A stretch of DNA of 64,000 bases from Anaerorhabdus furcosa (GCF_900167375.1 NZ_FUWY01000005.1:62001-126000), one strand, 5' to 3'. Positions 17,107 through 26,698 are shown, numbered from the stretch's first letter. Program-made: numbers and translations. The notes: generated from the letters alone by a model not told the origin.

Positions 17107-18415
17107 GAGTGGAATTATTCAAGAATTTGAAAATAAGAAAATTGCGATTTGGGGATTTGGCCTTGAAGGCAAATCAACATTTTCTTTTATTCGAAAATAT
17201 CTTCCCAATCTATTTATAACAATAGTAGATGATAATGAAATTGAATTTGATGGACCGCATTGCGTCACACAACTTACTAATAACACGGATTTTAATGATT
17301 TTGATATCATTATGAAAAGTCCAGGTATTGTGATTCATGACAAGAAATTTCCACTTGATAAATGTGTTAGTCAATCCCAATTGTTTTTGAAGTATTATAA
17401 GAAACAAGTCATTGGTATTACAGGTACTAAGGGAAAGAGTACAACAAGTTCATTACTTTATCATGTATTGAGCCTTACTCATCCTTCAGTTTTTTTAGTG
17501 GGAAATATCGGTGTGCCATGTTTTAATATCATCCCAGAATTAAATGAAGATTCAATCGTTGTATTTGAAATTTCATGTCATCAACTTGAATATGCAAAAG
17601 ACTCACCACACATTGGTGTTCTATTGAATTTATTCGAAGAGCATTTAGATCATTATGGTACTTTTGAAAAATATTGTCATGCCAAATCCAATGTATATAG
17701 GCATCAAGAGGATAGTGATATTGCAATCATAAACCAAGATTGTTTAAATTTAGTGCCAACCTGTTCACATGCAATTCTTGCATCGATTAATTCCTCTGGT
17801 GATATTTATGCAGAAGGTACAAAACTAGTGAATCCAAAGGGTACAATTGAAATTGATCCAAACAAGGTAGCACTAATAGGGCATCACAATTATTACAATA
17901 TGGCAATTGTTTATGCCATTGCATCAAATTATTATCATGTGAGTAATCAAGATTTTTTAGATGCGATTGCAACATTTAAAACTTTGCATCATCGTCTAGA
18001 AAATATTGGAACTATCCATGGTGTGCGTTATATTGATGATTCAATTTCTACGATATGTCAATCAACAATCCAAGCAATTACTTCACTTCATGATGTGGAT
18101 ACAGTTTTAGTAGGCGGGTTAGATCGTGGGATTGATTATGTTGAATTAATTGATTTCTTGATAGAAAAACAAGTGCCTCATGTTATTTTTATGTATGCTT
18201 CAGGTGAAAGAATGTTTGGTATTTGGACAGATAAAACAGAAAGAGAAGCAATTTGGGTAAAAGATTTACAAAGCGCTGTTGCTTTAGCGAAACAAATTAC
18301 AACAAAAGGAAAGTCTTGTTTATTATCTCCTGCATCAGCAAGTTATGGCTATTTTAAGAACTTTGAAGAGCGTGGGGATGTATTTAAAGAATTGGTATTG
18401 AATGATGAAATATAA
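17099..18415 (+). CDS. murD2: MurD-type ligase, probable MurD2 (L-glutamate-adding)
   Basis: A Mur ligase of 438 aa: Rossmann-like N-terminus (KIAIWGFGLEGKST), ATP loop GITGTKGKSTT, the middle-domain EISCHQLEYA, and the C-terminal HHRLENIGTIHGVRYIDDS. Ordinary MurD adds D-Glu to UDP-MurNAc-L-Ala; MurD2 adds L-Glu, which MurL then epimerises. The choice of MurD2 rests on overlap with murL and on the absence of murD from the mraY cluster. Start set at ATG 17099 after GAGGA; a TTG at 17084 is less likely. Overlaps recJ by 14 bases. Confidence 0.85.
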   Translation: MIKSGIIQEFENKKIAIWGFGLEGKSTFSFIRKYLPNLFITIVDDNEIEFDGPHCVTQLTNNTDFNDFDIIMKSPGIVIHDKKFPLDKCVSQSQLFLKYYKKQVIGITGTKGKSTTSSLLYHVLSLTHPSVFLVGNIGVPCFNIIPELNEDSIVVFEISCHQLEYAKDSPHIGVLLNLFEEHLDHYGTFEKYCHAKSNVYRHQEDSDIAIINQDCLNLVPTCSHAILASINSSGDIYAEGTKLVNPKGTIEIDPNKVALIGHHNYYNMAIVYAIASNYYHVSNQDFLDAIATFKTLHHRLENIGTIHGVRYIDDSISTICQSTIQAITSLHDVDTVLVGGLDRGIDYVELIDFLIEKQVPHVIFMYASGERMFGIWTDKTEREAIWVKDLQSAVALAKQITTKGKSCLLSPASASYGYFKNFEERGDVFKELVLNDEI

Positions 18416-19994
18416 GAAAATTGAAGTCGATTCAAATGAGATCGAACAAAGACTAAATACTAGCACTTTGGTAAGCAAAGTGGTTGCTTTTCGTAAGTGC
18501 ACTGATGATCAAATCAATCAATTGCTTACCCATCAACCAACTTTGACAAAGAATCCTTCGCATGCCTTAAAGGAAGTATGTCAAAGATTACTTCTTGCTA
18601 AGGAGAACAAAGAAAAAGTATTTGTAGGTGGTGATTATGATGCGGATGGAATTTGTGCTACATCCATCATGGTGGATACACTAAATTTGCTTGAGATTGA
18701 AAATGGCTATTATATACCCAATCGTTTTAAAGAAGGTTATGGGTTACATCCCAATATCGTGCAACTTGCATATGACAAAGGATATCAAATCATTATTACA
18801 GTAGATAATGGTGTTAAGGCATTTGATGCATTGAAACTTGCAAAAGAATTGGGAATCGAAGTGATTATTTTAGATCATCATGAAATTGAAGAAAATCCAG
18901 AATGTGCTTATCTTTTACATCCTGATTTATTTGAAGAACCTTTTAAAGGTTTATCTGGGGCGGGAGTTACGCTGCAAGTTGCAAATGAATTAGTAGGTAG
19001 AAATCACAAACATATTGCTTTAGCATGTGTTGCAACAATGGGCGATATCATGAATCTTTGGGGTGAAAACCGTACGATTGTTCGTTTGGGTTTGGATATT
19101 ATCAATCAGCATCTTGTACCACATATGGATGCTTTATTGGATACAAATTCAAAAGTTACTGAAAAAGACGTTGCGTTTCAAATTGTACCTAAACTTAATG
19201 CCGTAGGACGTCTTCAAGAAATGGCAAATCCAAACAATGTAGTGAAGTTTTTCTTGCAAAACAATCCCAATGAAATAAAACAATTTGCGCTACAGATGAA
19301 TGAATTAAACAACCAAAGAAAACAGATGACACTTCAAATGAATGTACTAGCTGAGAAAAAGAATTTGGATGATGATTTTATCATTGTTCAAGATGAGCGC
19401 TTCCACGAAGGGTTAGTAGGACTTCTTGCGGGGAAACTTGCAGGGAAGTATAAGAAACCATCACTTGTTTTTTGTGAAACAGATGAACTAATAAAAGGGA
19501 GTGGAAGAACAGCGAATGGATTTGACTTGTATAGTTTCTTTGCTGTTGGTTTTGAAGATGAGTTTGTAAATTTTGGTGGGCATAGTGGTGCCATTGGATG
19601 TTCAATCAAAAAAGAAAAGTTTGAGCAATTCAAAGACAAAGTAAAAGAAAAATTTGCTCATATTGAGCCTCAACAAGAAATCCTTGAAGAAGCATGCACT
19701 ATTAGTGCAAATGATCTATCTTTATCAGCTGTTCATGAATACTTAGATTTAGCACCATTTGGACAAGGCTTTGCCGAAGTTATCTTTGCAGTTGATGATT
19801 TGAAAGTGGTTAGTACACAATTAATTAAACAAAAATTCCTGAAAATAAAATTTGAAAATAATATTGAGGCAATCTGGTTTGATGTAGATCCAAGTATCAA
19901 AGTAGAAGAATGTAAAACTGTCTACGCCGAGGTTACAATCAATGAATTTCTAGGACGTAAAAAGTGCTCGTTAATTGTTAAAACAATAGAATAA
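18402..19994 (+). CDS. recJ: Single-stranded-DNA-specific exonuclease RecJ
   Basis: RecJ is a 5'-3' ssDNA exonuclease in recombination and mismatch or base-excision repair. DHH-phosphoesterase motifs: GGDYDADGICATSI, TVDNGVKAFD, LDHHEI, and in the DHHA1 part GSGRTANGFDLYSFF and FGGHSGAIG. At 530 aa it is shorter than Bacillus RecJ (which has an extra C-terminal domain) and close to the minimal core. Two ATGs (18402, 18405) overlap the murD2 end. The order recJ-apt-rel is conserved in many Bacillota. Confidence 0.95.
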   Translation: MMKYKKIEVDSNEIEQRLNTSTLVSKVVAFRKCTDDQINQLLTHQPTLTKNPSHALKEVCQRLLLAKENKEKVFVGGDYDADGICATSIMVDTLNLLEIENGYYIPNRFKEGYGLHPNIVQLAYDKGYQIIITVDNGVKAFDALKLAKELGIEVIILDHHEIEENPECAYLLHPDLFEEPFKGLSGAGVTLQVANELVGRNHKHIALACVATMGDIMNLWGENRTIVRLGLDIINQHLVPHMDALLDTNSKVTEKDVAFQIVPKLNAVGRLQEMANPNNVVKFFLQNNPNEIKQFALQMNELNNQRKQMTLQMNVLAEKKNLDDDFIIVQDERFHEGLVGLLAGKLAGKYKKPSLVFCETDELIKGSGRTANGFDLYSFFAVGFEDEFVNFGGHSGAIGCSIKKEKFEQFKDKVKEKFAHIEPQQEILEEACTISANDLSLSAVHEYLDLAPFGQGFAEVIFAVDDLKVVSTQLIKQKFLKIKFENNIEAIWFDVDPSIKVEECKTVYAEVTINEFLGRKKCSLIVKTIE

Positions 19995-20042
19995 GTAAAT
20001 AGAATAGTGTATAATTGTACTGTTAATTAGGAGGCTACACCG

Positions 20043-20558
20043 ATGAATTTAAAGAATTACATTGCAGAGATTCAAGATTTTCCAATTGAAGGAGTTCTAT
20101 TTCGTGATATCACACCATTAATGAATGATGGAGAAGCTTTTTTTGAAGCTACTCGTCGTATTCAAGAATTTGCAGAAACATGTGGTGCTGAAATTATTGT
20201 AGGACCTGAATCAAGAGGATTTATCTTTGGATGCCCTGTTGCGGTAAATATGAAAATTGGATTTGTACCTGTACGTAAACCAGGTAAACTTCCTCGTAAA
20301 ACGATTAGCTATAAATATGATCTAGAATATGGTTCAAATGAATTGCATATGCATGCTGATTCGATTAAGAAAGGACAAAAAGTTCTTATTGTCGATGATT
20401 TATTGGCTACTGGAGGCACAGTGGAAGCAACAATTAAACTTGTTGAAGAAATGGGTGGAGAAGTAGTTGGTTGTGCATTCTTAATTGAACTATTAGGATT
20501 AGAAGGTCGTAAGGCATTGGGTAATTATAATGTCTTTACGGTCATGTCTTATGAATAA
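20043..20558 (+). CDS. apt: Adenine phosphoribosyltransferase
   Basis: Salvages adenine to AMP with PRPP. The 171-residue type I phosphoribosyltransferase opens with [17 protein letters not shown], carries [10 protein letters not shown] and [10 protein letters not shown], and the PRPP-binding loop [23 protein letters not shown] precedes ATG. A TATAAT at 20010-20015 (no good -35) may give it its own promoter. A terminator separates it from rel. Confidence 0.97.
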   Translation: MNLKNYIAEIQDFPIEGVLFRDITPLMNDGEAFFEATRRIQEFAETCGAEIIVGPESRGFIFGCPVAVNMKIGFVPVRKPGKLPRKTISYKYDLEYGSNELHMHADSIKKGQKVLIVDDLLATGGTVEATIKLVEEMGGEVVGCAFLIELLGLEGRKALGNYNVFTVMSYE

Positions 20559-20563
20559 ATAAT

Positions 20564-20587
20564 CGAAGAGGAATCTTCGGTTTTTTT
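20564..20587 (+). terminator. Terminator between apt and rel
   Basis: CGAAGA/TCTTCG stem with a GGAA loop and a run of T. The rel SD (AAAGGAGG) begins a few bases later, so some read-through may feed rel. Confidence 0.8.
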
Positions 20588-20607
20588 ACAAGAAAGGAGG
20601 AACAAAT

Positions 20608-22818
20608 ATGGCAACAAACACAACGAAAATAATTACAAAAGATGATATCCTAACTGCCTCAAAAGAATATATTCATAATGAAGATAGTTTGAAGATTATC
20701 TCTAAATCAATTGATTATGCAACTGAAAAACATGAAGGTCAATTTCGTAAAAGTGGAGAACCTTATATTATTCATGCGTTGAATGTTGGTTATATTTTAG
20801 CAATACTTCATTGCGGGCCTAGAACGATAGCGGCAGGTTTGCTTCATGATGTACTTGAAGATTGTGATGTTCCTCGTGAAGAATTAGTAAAGCAATTTGA
20901 TGAAGAAGTTACAGGTCTTGTTGAAAGTGTTACAAAGATTGGTAATATTCAATTCAAAGATGAAAAAGAATATTTAGCTGCAAACCATCGAAAAATCTTT
21001 ATTGCGATGGCTCGCGATATACGTGTTATTTTAATTAAACTTGTCGATCGTCTACACAATATGCGTACACTTCAATACATGCCAGAGGAGAAGCAAAAAC
21101 GCATAGCAGCTGAGACACTAGAAGTATATGCACCGATTGCCCATCGCTTGGGTATTAGTGAGATTAAAAATGAATTAGAAGATTTGAGTTTCTTTTATCT
21201 TGATCGTGATATGTATTATCAAATTGCCCACCTTGTTGAAGCGAAGAAAGCTGAACGTGATGAACAAGTTAAGCATATGATTCAAGAAATATCGGAATTA
21301 TTAACATTGAACAAAATTGAATTTAGAATCTTCGGTCGAAGTAAACACTTGTATAGCATTTATAAAAAAATGAAAACAAAAGGTAAACGATTTGAAGAAA
21401 TCCTAGATTTACTTGCGATTCGTATAGTAACGAAGACAGAATTAAACTGTTATGAAATATTAGGTCATATTCATGCAACATATCGTCCAATTCCAGGTCG
21501 CTTAAAAGACTATGTGGCGATGCCTAAGATGAACATGTACCAATCACTGCATACAACAATAGTGGGTGATGAGGGAAGAATCTTTGAAGTACAAATTCGT
21601 ACTGAAAATATGGATTCCATTGCTGAGCAAGGGGTTGCGGCTCACTGGCGTTATAAAGAAGGTTCAAAATATGATTCAAAACGCGAACAAAAAGAAATCG
21701 AACAAAAGTTAACTTGGTTTAAAGACTTTGCAAATTTAACAAGTGATCAAGAAGATGATAATCCAGTTGAATACATGGATCGTCTGCAAAAAGATGTCTT
21801 TGAAGCCAATGTTTATGTCATGACACCCAATGGTCGGGTTATTGATTTGCCAAATGGTTCTACTCCAATCGATTTTGCTTATCGGGTTCATACAGAGGTG
21901 GGACATGCCTGTGTGGGAGCAATTGTAAATGAAACATTAGTTCCATTGAATACGGTATTAAAAACAGGGGATGTAGTTCAAATTCGAACTTCAAAACAAT
22001 TCCCTGGACCAAGTGAAGACTGGTTAAAGGTAGTTAAAACCAATCAAGCAAAAAGTAAGATTAAATCCTACTTGATGCGAAAAGAGGTGGAACGACGCCA
22101 AGAAAAAGTTGATATTGGTGAAGGAATTATTCGTGATGAATTAAGAAAACGTGGCTTTGATGATAAAGAATACATGGAGAAGAAGAAGATTGAAGGTATC
22201 TTCCAACACTTCCAAGTAAGTAATTATATCGATTTCATGTATGCAGTAGCAGTGAAGTCAATTTCCCCACAAAATGTTGTTGAGAAACTGACGAATCAAA
22301 AACGAAGCGTACTTGAAACAAATGCTTTATCAAGATTATTGAACAAAGAACATACACCAAAGAAAACAACATCTAAATCTGGCTTAAAGGTATCGGGTGT
22401 TGATTCTATGATGATGTCTTTGGCGGGTTGTTGTAATCCTGTTTATGGTGATGAAATCATTGGCTATATAACAAAGGGACAAGGAGTTAAAGTTCACCGT
22501 AAAGATTGTCCTAACATCCAAGGTACAAAGAGTAGGCTTATTGAGGTTGAATGGGATGATAATATCTCAAAACAACAATATGAGGCTAATTTAACTTGTT
22601 TATCACATGATCGTAATTTCTTAATTACGGATATTGTGACAGTTGTATCGCAATGTAAAGCCAATTTAATGGGTATTAATTCAGTCGTAAACAGTGAAGA
22701 TTTGACCGCAACGACAAAAATGAATATACTAGTAGATGATATTGATCATCTACAAAATGTCATTGCAAACCTAAAAAAGGTAAATAGTGTCATTTCTGTG
22801 GAAAGACAAATATTATAG
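20608..22818 (+). CDS. relA: Bifunctional (p)ppGpp synthetase/hydrolase Rel
   Basis: Makes and degrades the stringent-response alarmone (p)ppGpp. Domain order over 736 aa: HD hydrolase (HEGQFRKSGEPYIIH, LLHDVLEDC), synthetase (RIFGRSKHLYSIYKKM, MYQSLHTTI, EVQIRT), TGS (ANVYVMTPNGRVIDLPNG), a Cys/His-containing region (MSLAGCCNPVYGD, HRKDCPN), and a C-terminal ACT domain. Both the HD pair and the synthetase motifs are intact, so it should be bifunctional, as is normal for the single long Rel of Bacillota. Confidence 0.97.
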   Translation: MATNTTKIITKDDILTASKEYIHNEDSLKIISKSIDYATEKHEGQFRKSGEPYIIHALNVGYILAILHCGPRTIAAGLLHDVLEDCDVPREELVKQFDEEVTGLVESVTKIGNIQFKDEKEYLAANHRKIFIAMARDIRVILIKLVDRLHNMRTLQYMPEEKQKRIAAETLEVYAPIAHRLGISEIKNELEDLSFFYLDRDMYYQIAHLVEAKKAERDEQVKHMIQEISELLTLNKIEFRIFGRSKHLYSIYKKMKTKGKRFEEILDLLAIRIVTKTELNCYEILGHIHATYRPIPGRLKDYVAMPKMNMYQSLHTTIVGDEGRIFEVQIRTENMDSIAEQGVAAHWRYKEGSKYDSKREQKEIEQKLTWFKDFANLTSDQEDDNPVEYMDRLQKDVFEANVYVMTPNGRVIDLPNGSTPIDFAYRVHTEVGHACVGAIVNETLVPLNTVLKTGDVVQIRTSKQFPGPSEDWLKVVKTNQAKSKIKSYLMRKEVERRQEKVDIGEGIIRDELRKRGFDDKEYMEKKKIEGIFQHFQVSNYIDFMYAVAVKSISPQNVVEKLTNQKRSVLETNALSRLLNKEHTPKKTTSKSGLKVSGVDSMMMSLAGCCNPVYGDEIIGYITKGQGVKVHRKDCPNIQGTKSRLIEVEWDDNISKQQYEANLTCLSHDRNFLITDIVTVVSQCKANLMGINSVVNSEDLTATTKMNILVDDIDHLQNVIANLKKVNSVISVERQIL

Positions 22819-22829
22819 GAGAGAAATTT

Positions 22830-23276
22830 ATGAAAAAATTATTAGCAGTTGCTTTAGTAGCACTTGTTCTTGCAGGTTGCTCAAGCGGATCAAAAACACA
22901 AACATTAGCTTGTAACCAAGCATCTACTGATGCAACAATGGATTCTACATTTGTATTCACTGATGGTGCATTAACAAAACTTGAACAAGTAACAGTAATC
23001 ACAATTCCTGAGGGACAAGCAGAAGCAGTTGCTGCATTAACTACAGCTTTAGATGCTTCTAAAGAACAAATCAATGCAATTGATGGTGCTTCTTATGAAT
23101 ACTCAATTACAGATACAAGTGCAACAATTACTGTGAAATATGACATTACTAAAATGAGTGATGAAACATTACTTGGATTTGGTTTCACAGATGATATGAA
23201 AGTTGATGGAAAATTCAACATTGATAAAATCACTGAAACATACAAAAATATCGGAATTGAATGTACAACAAAATAA
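22830..23276 (+). CDS. Small lipoprotein, possibly DUF1307/YehR-like
   Basis: The 148-residue product begins MKKLLAVALVALVLAGCSSG, a lipoprotein signal peptide with lipobox LAGC. The mature part is a beta-rich domain with EQVTVITIPEG, an acidic middle and a C-terminal KITETYKNIGIECT. This pattern resembles the YehR/DUF1307 family, of unknown function, but I cannot confirm it. SD AGGAGAG precedes ATG. It is eleven bases after rel and may be co-transcribed with it; the hisS promoter begins just after its stop. Confidence 0.75.
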   Translation: MKKLLAVALVALVLAGCSSGSKTQTLACNQASTDATMDSTFVFTDGALTKLEQVTVITIPEGQAEAVAALTTALDASKEQINAIDGASYEYSITDTSATITVKYDITKMSDETLLGFGFTDDMKVDGKFNIDKITETYKNIGIECTTK

Positions 23277-23279
23277 ATC

Positions 23280-23308
23280 TTGTATCGTGACATACTGCAT
23301 GATATAGT
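23280..23308 (+). promoter_or_regulatory. Promoter of the hisS-aspS operon
   Basis: TTGTAT, 17-base spacer, TATAGT, giving a leader of about 240 bases. Confidence 0.7.
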
Positions 23309-23314
23309 AATATA

Positions 23315-23528
23315 AATTCTAAGATAAAGAGGTTATTTAAAGGCTATTGTAGAGAAAGAAACAATTGGTGAAAGTTTCTATAGACTGAATAATAATTGAC
23401 ACTTTTGAGAAGTATTTCTGAACTAAAGTAGGAAATATCGTATTCCGCGTTAAGGATTGAAGTGCATGGAAACATGAACTAAGGTGGTACCACGTAATTA
23501 AGCGTCCTTAGACTAGGGCGCTTTTTAT
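23315..23528 (+). promoter_or_regulatory. T-box riboswitch ahead of hisS-aspS
   Basis: The leader has the conserved T-box AAGGTGGTACCACG at 23481-23494, which forms the antiterminator with uncharged tRNA. It is followed by a nine-pair terminator (23500-23523, AAGCGTCCT/AGGGCGCTT) and a T-run. Stem I contains the distal GGTGAAAG element near 23367 and the putative specifier GACAC at 23398-23402. That string holds overlapping GAC (Asp) and CAC (His) codons. Low charging of the cognate tRNA should raise expression of both synthetases. Confidence 0.93.
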
Positions 23529-23553
23529 ATTCAAAAAAGAAGGAGGAGAAGAT

Positions 23554-24855
23554 ATGGGTTATCAAACAGCAAGAGGAACTTATGATGTATTACCAAGTGA
23601 GGTAAATCGTTGGCATCAAGTTGAAGATTTAATTCAAACGCTTTGTACACTATATGATTACAAAGAAATACGTACACCTATCTTTGAGGATACAAGTGTA
23701 TTTAAAAGAGAAAATGATAGTTCTGATATGGTGAACAAAGAAATGTATTCATTTCAAATAAGTAGTGATTCACTAACATTAAGACCAGAGGGAACTGCCG
23801 GAGTTGTGCGTAGTTTTGTGCAACATAAATTATTTGGTAGTATGGAAATGCCTGCAAAGTTTTATTATGTTGGACCAATGTTTCGTTACGAAAGACCACA
23901 AAAGGGAAGACAACGTCAATTCAATCAATTTGGAATAGAGAACATTGGTATTAAAAGTCCAATGGCAGATGTGGAAACAATTGCCCTAGGATATACCTTA
24001 GTTAAGACAATCGGCTTATCATCAATCAAAGTTTTGTTAAATACATTGGGTGATGATGAAAGTAGAAAAGCTTACCGCGAAGCACTAAGAGAGCATTTTA
24101 AGGATCATGTTGATGAATTGTGCGGTGATTGCAAACGTCGCTATGACCAAAACCCACTTCGTTTACTAGATTGTAAAGTGGATAAAGATCATCCTTCAAT
24201 GAAAGATGTACCACAATTGAAAGATTATTTAACGAAAGAATCAAAAGAATACTTCGAACAAGTTTGTGCTGGGCTAGATGCTTTAGAGATTCCATATGAA
24301 GTAGACCAAAGACTTGTAAGAGGATTGGATTATTATACACATACTGTTTTTGAGGTTGTATCAACGCATGAAGAAGCAGGTAGTCAATCAACAATTTTTG
24401 CTGGTGGACGTTATGATGGTTTAGTTCAATATTTTGGCGGACCAGAAATGTCAGGTGTTGGTTTTGCAATTGGACTTGAACGTTTGCTCTTAATGGCAGA
24501 GGCAGAAAACTGTGAGTTTGAATCAGAACCAAGTTTAGATGTATACGTGATGAGTTTAGGTGAAGTTGGTACCATGCCACTTCAAGTAGCGTCTATTTGT
24601 AGAGCAGCAGGTTATATTACAGATTTGAATTTCATCGAACGTTCTATGAAGAGTCAATTTAAATCAGTGGATCGTAAAGCTGCTAAAGTGTGCATCATTA
24701 TTGGTGAAGATGAAGTTAAAAATAAACAAGTTACATTAAAACACATTGCTTCACAAAATCAAAAAATAGTAAGTTTAGATGAAATAGTAGATACATTGGA
24801 TCATTATTTAAATGAAGAACATGATTGCACATGTCACGAGTGTACAGGAGAATAA
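23554..24855 (+). CDS. hisS: Histidyl-tRNA synthetase
   Basis: Class II synthetase charging tRNA-His. Motifs over 433 aa: YQTARGTYDVLP at the N-terminus, motif 2 LRPEGTAGVVRSFV with FRYERPQKGRQRQFNQ, the His-specific RGLDYYTHTVFEV and FAGGRYDGL, and motif 3 GVGFAIGLERL. The anticodon-binding domain follows. The extreme C-terminus has three Cys and a His (DCTCHECTGE), which is unusual and could bind metal. SD AAGGAGGAG precedes ATG. First gene of the T-box operon. Confidence 0.97.
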   Translation: MGYQTARGTYDVLPSEVNRWHQVEDLIQTLCTLYDYKEIRTPIFEDTSVFKRENDSSDMVNKEMYSFQISSDSLTLRPEGTAGVVRSFVQHKLFGSMEMPAKFYYVGPMFRYERPQKGRQRQFNQFGIENIGIKSPMADVETIALGYTLVKTIGLSSIKVLLNTLGDDESRKAYREALREHFKDHVDELCGDCKRRYDQNPLRLLDCKVDKDHPSMKDVPQLKDYLTKESKEYFEQVCAGLDALEIPYEVDQRLVRGLDYYTHTVFEVVSTHEEAGSQSTIFAGGRYDGLVQYFGGPEMSGVGFAIGLERLLLMAEAENCEFESEPSLDVYVMSLGEVGTMPLQVASICRAAGYITDLNFIERSMKSQFKSVDRKAAKVCIIIGEDEVKNKQVTLKHIASQNQKIVSLDEIVDTLDHYLNEEHDCTCHECTGE

Positions 24856-24858
24856 GAA

Positions 24859-26598
24859 ATGAAAAGAACACATCAAAATGGCGAATTACGCTTAAGTCAT
24901 GCAAATGAAAAAGTAACCCTTGTTGGGTGGGTAGCAAAAAGAAGAAATCTAGGATCACTTGTCTTCATTGATTTAAGAGATCGCTCAGGTATTGTACAAC
25001 TTGTATTTGATGAAACAATGGAAGAATCAGTAAAAGATGTACGAAATGAATATGTACTTCAAGTAGAAGGGATTGTTTCTGAAAGAAAAGATAAGAATCC
25101 AAAACTCGCAACTGGTGAAATTGAAATTAAAGTTGAATCCATTAAAATTATCAATACTGCAGAGACAACACCAATCATTGTTGCAGATGAAACAGATGCT
25201 TTAGAAGATACACGTTTAAAATATCGTTATTTAGATATTCGTCGTAATCAAATAAAAAATAATTTAATACTACGTCATGAGGTATGTTTACTAGTGAGAA
25301 ACTTTCTATCAAAGTTAGGCTTTGTGGAAATTGAAACACCAATTCTATGTAAAAGTACTCCTGAGGGAGCACGTGACTATTTAGTGCCAAGTCGTATTAG
25401 CAATGGTAAATTTTATGCGTTGCCTCAATCACCTCAACTCTATAAACAATTGTTGATGGTAGGGGGAATGGAAAGATATTTTCAAATCGCACGTTGTTTC
25501 CGTGATGAAGATTTACGTGCAGATCGCCAACCGGAATTTACTCAAATTGATATTGAGATGAGTTTTGTGGATGAAGAAGATGTATGGAGTGTAGTTGAAA
25601 GTTTAATGCGTGAAATATTTACGCAAGTAAAAGGAGTAAACTTACCTGAATTTAAGCGTTTAACTTATGTTGAATGTATGAGTCGTTATGGTAGTGATAA
25701 ACCAGATACTCGTTTTGGGTTAGAACTAAATGATGTAACAGAAGTGTTTAAGAATACTTCATTTGAAATCTTTAAGAACATTATCGATGCGAAGGGAATT
25801 ATTAATGCAATCTGCTTGAAAAATGGGGGCGATAAATTCTCTCGTAAAGATTTAGATAAATTACAAGATTATGCAAAAGTATATGGTGCAAAAGCGCTAT
25901 CTTATCTAAAATATAGTAATCAAGAGTTAAGTGGATCAATTGCTAAAGTTGTAAGTGATGATGAAAAAGCGGAATTAATTCGTAAATTTGAATTAGCGGA
26001 AAATGATTTGTTATTATTTATTGCTGATAAAAAGAAAGTTGCTCAAACTGCATTAGGTGCTTTGCGTACTAAACTTGGACATGATTTAGGTTTAATTGAT
26101 GAATCATTATATAATTTCTTATGGGTAACTAATTTCCCAATGTTTGAGTACAATGAAGAAGAAAATCGTTATGTGGCAGCTCATCATCCATTTACATCAC
26201 CTAACTTAGAAGATGTTGATAAATTAATGAGTAATCAAGAAAATTGTTATTCACGTGCTTATGACCTTGTATTAAACGGATATGAATTATTGAGTGGATC
26301 AATTCGTATTCATGACCAAAAGGTACAAGCGAAAGTATTTGAAGCAATTGGTATGTCACAAGAGGAAGCAAAAGATAAATTCGGGTGGTTTATTGAAGCA
26401 TTTAAATATGGTACACCTCCTCATGGTGGAGTAGGGATTGGATTAGAACGTCTTATTATGATTCTATCTGGTACTGATAACATTCGTGATGTAGTTGCAT
26501 TCCCTAAAACTGCAAGTGCTTCTGACTTAATGAGTGAAGCACCAAATTCAGTGGATGAGAAACAATTAAAAGAATTAGGTATAAAGTTGAATAAATAA
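24859..26598 (+). CDS. aspS: Aspartyl-tRNA synthetase
   Basis: Class II synthetase of bacterial type (579 aa) with an N-terminal OB-fold (VTLVGWVAKRRNLGSLVFIDLRDRSG), motif 2 (FRDEDLRADRQPEFTQID), the bacterial GAD insertion domain (about 290-410), and motif 3 (GVGIGLERLIMIL). It starts three bases after hisS, with its SD GGAG inside the hisS end. The hisS-aspS pair under one T-box is common in Bacillota. Whether it is Asp-only or also charges tRNA-Asn depends on genes outside the window. Confidence 0.97.
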   Translation: MKRTHQNGELRLSHANEKVTLVGWVAKRRNLGSLVFIDLRDRSGIVQLVFDETMEESVKDVRNEYVLQVEGIVSERKDKNPKLATGEIEIKVESIKIINTAETTPIIVADETDALEDTRLKYRYLDIRRNQIKNNLILRHEVCLLVRNFLSKLGFVEIETPILCKSTPEGARDYLVPSRISNGKFYALPQSPQLYKQLLMVGGMERYFQIARCFRDEDLRADRQPEFTQIDIEMSFVDEEDVWSVVESLMREIFTQVKGVNLPEFKRLTYVECMSRYGSDKPDTRFGLELNDVTEVFKNTSFEIFKNIIDAKGIINAICLKNGGDKFSRKDLDKLQDYAKVYGAKALSYLKYSNQELSGSIAKVVSDDEKAELIRKFELAENDLLLFIADKKKVAQTALGALRTKLGHDLGLIDESLYNFLWVTNFPMFEYNEEENRYVAAHHPFTSPNLEDVDKLMSNQENCYSRAYDLVLNGYELLSGSIRIHDQKVQAKVFEAIGMSQEEAKDKFGWFIEAFKYGTPPHGGVGIGLERLIMILSGTDNIRDVVAFPKTASASDLMSEAPNSVDEKQLKELGIKLNK

Positions 26599-26604
26599 CA
26601 GAGT

Positions 26605-26633
26605 GTCCTATCAATTTAGATAGGACTTTTTAT
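26605..26633 (+). terminator. Terminator after aspS
   Basis: Perfect eight-pair stem GTCCTATC/GATAGGAC, loop AATTTA, then TTTTTA. Confidence 0.9.
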
Positions 26634-26650
26634 TTGAAAGAGTACTTCAA

Positions 26651-26678
26651 GTGACAAACAAGAAGATAGGACTATAAT
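26651..26678 (+). promoter_or_regulatory. Promoter of the glutathione peroxidase gene
   Basis: GTGACA, 16-base spacer, TATAAT, 20 bases before the SD-preceded ATG. Confidence 0.65.
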
Positions 26679-26698
26679 AAAATTAAAGGAGAAATAGT

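Noticed and set aside
24098-24580. 160-aa open frame on the minus strand within hisS
   Set aside because: Antisense shadow of a clearly conserved synthetase gene.
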